DNA from: Streptomyces sp. McG3
GTDB lineage: Bacteria; Actinomycetota; Actinomycetes; Streptomycetales; Streptomycetaceae
Length of the DNA: 64,000 bases
Reading direction: 5' to 3'
NCBI RefSeq assembly: GCF_018619185.1
Contig: NZ_JAAXYC010000005.1
Span: 22,748-86,747, forward strand
Notes under the pieces: generated by a model
Seen by the model: only the letters and a program-made list of their open reading frames with translations
Databases searched by the model: none
What the model was told of the DNA's origin: nothing
Made by a program: the position numbers and the translations under genes
In this document: positions 60,787 through 64,000 of the stretch, piece after piece
Layout of the letters: every line of letters begins with the position of its first letter
Position numbering within the stretch: position 1 is the first letter of the stretch

Positions 60787-63015
60787 GTGCCCCGGTTCTC
60801 CGTCATCGTGCCCGCATTCCGGGTCCAGGCGTATCTGCACGCGTGTCTGGATTCCGTGCTGGCCCAGTCCTTCAAGGACTACGAGATCGTCGTGGTCGAC
60901 GACTGCTCCCCCGACGCCTGTGGGCCGATCGCCGACGAGTTCGCCCGCCGGGACCCGCGTGTCACCGCACTGCACCTCCCCCGCAACACCGGCCTGGGAC
61001 CGGCCCGCAACGCCGGGATGGGCCGGGCGGGCGGTGACTACCTGATCTTCCTCGACGGTGACGACACCCTGCTGCCGGACGCGCTCCAGACCATCGCCGA
61101 CCGGATCGACGCGACCGGCGAACCCGACGTCCTGATGTACGACTACGCCCGCACGTACTGGACGGGCCGCAGCGTGCGCAACGTCCTGGCCGCCCACCTC
61201 GACGAGGGCGGGCCCGACCGCTTCCGGCTCACCGACCGCCCCGAGCTGTTGCAGCTCCTCATGGTCGTCTGGAACAAGGCGTACCGCCGCGCGTTCATCG
61301 AGGCCGAGGGGTTCACCTTCCCGCCCGGCTACTACGAGGACACCCCCTGGACCTACCCGGTACTGATGTCGGCCGGGTCGATCGCGGTGCTGGACGCGGT
61401 CTGCGTCTCCTACCGGCAGCGGCGGCGCGGCAACATCCTCTCCACCACCAGCGAGAAGCACTTCGACGTCTTCGACCAGTACGACCGGGTGTTCGCGTTC
61501 ATCGACGCACGCCCCGAACTCGCCCTGTGGCGCCCGGTGATGTTCCGCCGGATGCTGGACCACTTCTCCGCGCTGTTCGCCTCCCGGGACCGGCTGCCGC
61601 TCCACAGCCGCGCCGCGTTCTTCCGCCGGGCGGCCGCGTCCTGCCGCCGCTACCGCACCCCCGGCGCCCCGGTCCCCCGTCGCGCGCTGCTGCGGCACGG
61701 CCTGTTGCGGCTCGGCGCGCGGCGCACCTATCAAGCGCTGTCGGGGGCCCAGCGCCTGGGCGGCCGGCTGCGCCGGGGGGTGGCGGGCGCCCGCCGGGCG
61801 GTACGGGGCGTGGCGCTGCGGGCCCACTACCGGATCCAGTTGCGGCTGCCGCTGCGCTCCCGGGACGCGGTGTTCGCCACCCGGGGCGGGGGCGGGTACA
61901 CGGGCAGCCCGGCGGCGATCGAGGCGAAGGTCCGCGAGCTGGTCCCGGGGGTGCGGACCGCCTGGATCTGCCGGCCCGTCGACGCCCACACCGTGCCGAC
62001 CGGCACCCGGCACCTCGCGCCCGGCACCTTCGCCCACGGGACGGCGCTGGCCCGCTCCGCGTACCTGGTGAACGACTCCGCCTTCGACCGGGGGCTGGTC
62101 AAGCGCCGGGGCCAGGTGCTGCTCCAGACGCACGAGGGCACACCGCTGCGGACCGTGGGCACCGATCTGCTGGACCGGCCCGCCGCCGCCCGGGGCACCG
62201 ACTTCGAGCAGCTGCTGCGCTCGGTGGACACCTGGGACTTCTCCCTCTCGGCGAACCCGCACTCCACCCTCGTACGGGAACGGGCCTATCCGTCCGCGTA
62301 CACGACGCTGGAGTACGGATCGCCGCGCAACGACGTGTACCACCGCACCGGTCCGGCGGATGTGGCGCGGCTGCGCGAGACGCTGGGGATCCCGGCGGGC
62401 TGCACGGCCCTGCTGTACGCCCCGACGCACCGCGACTACCGGCGTGTCCAGCGGTCCGGCCTGGACCTGGAGCGGCTGGTCCGGGTCCTGGGCCCGCAGT
62501 TCGTGGTCCTGGCCCGGGCGCCGCACCCCGCGGGCCCCGGTGGCCACCGGGCGCCGCATCCCCGGATCATCGACGTCCACGGGCACCGGTCCGTGGAGAC
62601 GCTGGCGCTCGCCTCGGACGCGCTGATCACGGACTACGCGTCGCTGATGTTCGACTACGTCAACCTGGACCGCCCGGTGGTGCTGCACCTCGCCGACATC
62701 GAGGCGTACGAGGCGGCCCGGGGCACGTACTTCGACATCACGGCGTTCCCGCCCGGCATCGTGGCCCGGGGCCAGGACGAGCTGTTCGACATCTTCGCCA
62801 CGGACCACTGGCGGGGCTCACGCTCGGCGCAGCTGCGGGCCGCGTTCCGGGCCCGGTTCTGTCCGTACGACGACGGGTACGCCGCCGAGCGGGTGGTGCG
62901 TCGGGTCTTCCTCGGGGAGACGGACGGGCTGCCGCTGCCGGTGCCGTCCGCCGCGCGCCGGACGCCCGCGGCCCTTCCGGCGCAGGACGGGGCCGGGGCG
63001 GGCCTCAAGGGCTGA
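60787..63015 (+). CDS. Bifunctional glycosyltransferase 2 / CDP-glycerol glycerophosphotransferase
   Basis: A 742-residue cytoplasmic protein. Residues 1-230 are a family-2 glycosyltransferase (FSVIVPAF, VVVDDCSPD, FLDGDDT), linked by an Arg-rich helical segment to a C-terminal TagF-like domain (about 350-715: LVNDSAFDRG, QTHEGTPL, LLYAPTHRDY, ITDYASLMFDY). This fusion is typical of wall-teichoic-acid or glycerophosphate-polymer synthesis in actinobacteria. GTG at 60787 follows a poor ribosome site. Precedes, convergent, a GT4-type gene. Polymer type unknown. Confidence 0.85.
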   Translation: MPRFSVIVPAFRVQAYLHACLDSVLAQSFKDYEIVVVDDCSPDACGPIADEFARRDPRVTALHLPRNTGLGPARNAGMGRAGGDYLIFLDGDDTLLPDALQTIADRIDATGEPDVLMYDYARTYWTGRSVRNVLAAHLDEGGPDRFRLTDRPELLQLLMVVWNKAYRRAFIEAEGFTFPPGYYEDTPWTYPVLMSAGSIAVLDAVCVSYRQRRRGNILSTTSEKHFDVFDQYDRVFAFIDARPELALWRPVMFRRMLDHFSALFASRDRLPLHSRAAFFRRAAASCRRYRTPGAPVPRRALLRHGLLRLGARRTYQALSGAQRLGGRLRRGVAGARRAVRGVALRAHYRIQLRLPLRSRDAVFATRGGGGYTGSPAAIEAKVRELVPGVRTAWICRPVDAHTVPTGTRHLAPGTFAHGTALARSAYLVNDSAFDRGLVKRRGQVLLQTHEGTPLRTVGTDLLDRPAAARGTDFEQLLRSVDTWDFSLSANPHSTLVRERAYPSAYTTLEYGSPRNDVYHRTGPADVARLRETLGIPAGCTALLYAPTHRDYRRVQRSGLDLERLVRVLGPQFVVLARAPHPAGPGGHRAPHPRIIDVHGHRSVETLALASDALITDYASLMFDYVNLDRPVVLHLADIEAYEAARGTYFDITAFPPGIVARGQDELFDIFATDHWRGSRSAQLRAAFRARFCPYDDGYAAERVVRRVFLGETDGLPLPVPSAARRTPAALPAQDGAGAGLKG

Positions 63016-63060
63016 CCCGGCCCGTCGCTCCACGCGTGCTCCCACGGGCTCAGGGCGCGC

Positions 63061-64000
63061 TCAGCGCTCCAGGAACGCGAACAGCTCCTCCCAGCGGCGC
63101 AGGGTCTCCGGCTCGGAGAACCGCTGGACGCCGGACCGGGCCCGCGCGCCCATCGCGTCGCGCAGCCGGGGGTTGCCGGTGAGCCGCAGCAGCCGGTCGG
63201 CGAGGGCGGCGACGTCCCCGGCGGGGGCCAGCAGCCCGTCCTCGCCGTCGCGGACGATCTCCCGCACCCCCGGCGCGCAGTCGAAGGCGGCGCAGGGCAC
63301 ACCGCTCGCCATCGCCTCCAGCAGGGCCAGCGGGAAGCCTTCGCCCCGGGAGGACTGGACGAAGACGGAGGCCTGGGCGAGGGCCCGCTCGACGTCGTCG
63401 GTGCGGCCCATCCACTCCACGGATCCGTCGAGGCCGAGGCCCGTGCACTGCTCCTTGAGCGCGGCCTCGTCCTCGCCGGCCCCGTAGACGCACAGCCGCC
63501 AGTCGGGGCGGGCGGGGGCGACCAGGGCCCAGGTGTCCAGGAGCAGGTCGATGCCCTTCTGGTCGCTGAGCCGGCCGATGCTGGCAACGGTCTTCGCGGT
63601 GCGCGGGGAGGGCACGGCGGGGAGCCTGGAGAGGGCGTTGGGCAGGAAGCCGACGTTGTTCATGCCGTCGCCGGCCCACTGGTCGGCGTCCTCCTCGGTG
63701 AGGACGAGCCAGTGGTCGAGGTCCTTGTAGTGGTTCTTGATCCAGCGGTAGCGGTGGCTCGCGCGGGAGTAGCCGTAGGACTCGTGGCTCATCCCGATGA
63801 CCCGCAGCCCGGTGGTGTCGGCCTCGCCGACCCATTCCATCGCCCAGACCTGGGTGACGATGACGACCGCGCCGGGGCGGGCGGTCGCGAAGATCTCCGA
63901 CAGCCGGGCGACCGCCTGCTTCTTGGCGGCGGCCCGGGCCGCCTCCTTGCGCCGGGTGGGGAGTCGGAAGCGGTCACGGATGCCGTGGGGCGTCCAGGGG
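63061..64000 (-). CDS. Glycosyltransferase family 4 (partial, runs off right edge)
   Basis: C-terminal 312 residues of a GT4 glycosyltransferase; the gene starts beyond position 64000. The visible frame is open to the edge and reads AVVIVTQVWAMEWVGEADTTGLR, so the ATG near 63840 is internal. GT4 marks: IGRLSDQKGIDLLLDTW, VYGAGEDEAALKE, and the nucleotide-sugar site SSRGEGFPLALLEAMASGVP. It transfers an activated sugar to a lipid or glycan acceptor. Convergent with the TagF-like gene, fitting a cell-envelope glycan cluster. Confidence 0.88.
   Translation of the reverse strand, partial: PWTPHGIRDRFRLPTRRKEAARAAAKKQAVARLSEIFATARPGAVVIVTQVWAMEWVGEADTTGLRVIGMSHESYGYSRASHRYRWIKNHYKDLDHWLVLTEEDADQWAGDGMNNVGFLPNALSRLPAVPSPRTAKTVASIGRLSDQKGIDLLLDTWALVAPARPDWRLCVYGAGEDEAALKEQCTGLGLDGSVEWMGRTDDVERALAQASVFVQSSRGEGFPLALLEAMASGVPCAAFDCAPGVREIVRDGEDGLLAPAGDVAALADRLLRLTGNPRLRDAMGARARSGVQRFSEPETLRRWEELFAFLER

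Overview
The window is a continuous piece of a Streptomyces chromosome. GC is very high with third-position bias, many starts are GTG or TTG after purine-rich ribosome sites, and the gene order matches the conserved core region I remember as SCO2943 to about SCO2982 of S. coelicolor (murA, hupA, malic enzyme, sigU, nnaR-narK, matAB, ssrA-smpB, ftsEX, prfB, pkaAB). SCO numbers and synteny are from memory. No insertion sequence, phage gene, integrase or CRISPR array is visible.

Left part (1-8240): an MFS exporter, a divergent tRNA-Cys(GCA), then a minus-strand accessory cluster. The cluster holds a WXG-like partner protein, a 771-residue WXG/LXG-type protein, a lipoprotein, a small protein, a secreted protein that looks like a beta-pore-forming toxin, and a membrane-anchored hypothetical. 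It resembles a type VII (ESX) substrate locus, and parts of it have lower GC than the surroundings.

8430-13472: a three-subunit molybdenum hydroxylase of the xanthine dehydrogenase family. The large subunit lacks the usual active-site Glu motif and the iron-sulfur subunit has a long disordered, His-rich N-terminal extension.

13828-18803: a GH20 hexosaminidase and a three-gene sugar ABC importer form one operon. A near-consensus DasR operator (dre) and a second perfect palindrome lie upstream, which fits chito-oligosaccharide uptake and hydrolysis.

18932-30484: housekeeping genes: DUF3039, YqgE, MurA, an AraC regulator facing a DUF2000 gene, HU, malic enzyme, a candidate structured RNA, a HelD-like RNA polymerase-associated helicase, and the SigU/anti-sigma pair.

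30551-35268: a CGNR protein, two overlapping convergent acetyltransferases, and the nitrate pair narK-nnaR with candidate operators.

35363-39462: the matA-matB operon for poly-GlcNAc-type surface glycan, with a third gene encoding a membrane acyltransferase.

39602-49263: a LysR/MFS divergent pair, tmRNA and SmpB, a C-terminal processing protease, FtsE/FtsX, a small zinc-ribbon membrane protein, a sortase-anchored (LAETG) repeat protein, and RF2.

49378-56706: the membrane Ser/Thr kinases PkaB and PkaA, and divergently a 1222-residue FHA/EccC-like ATPase behind a promoter that resembles the PafBC (RecA-NDp) DNA-damage type.

56962-64000: a second sugar ABC importer, one permease of which carries an unusual extra domain, then glycosyltransferase/teichoic-acid-type genes that run off the right edge.
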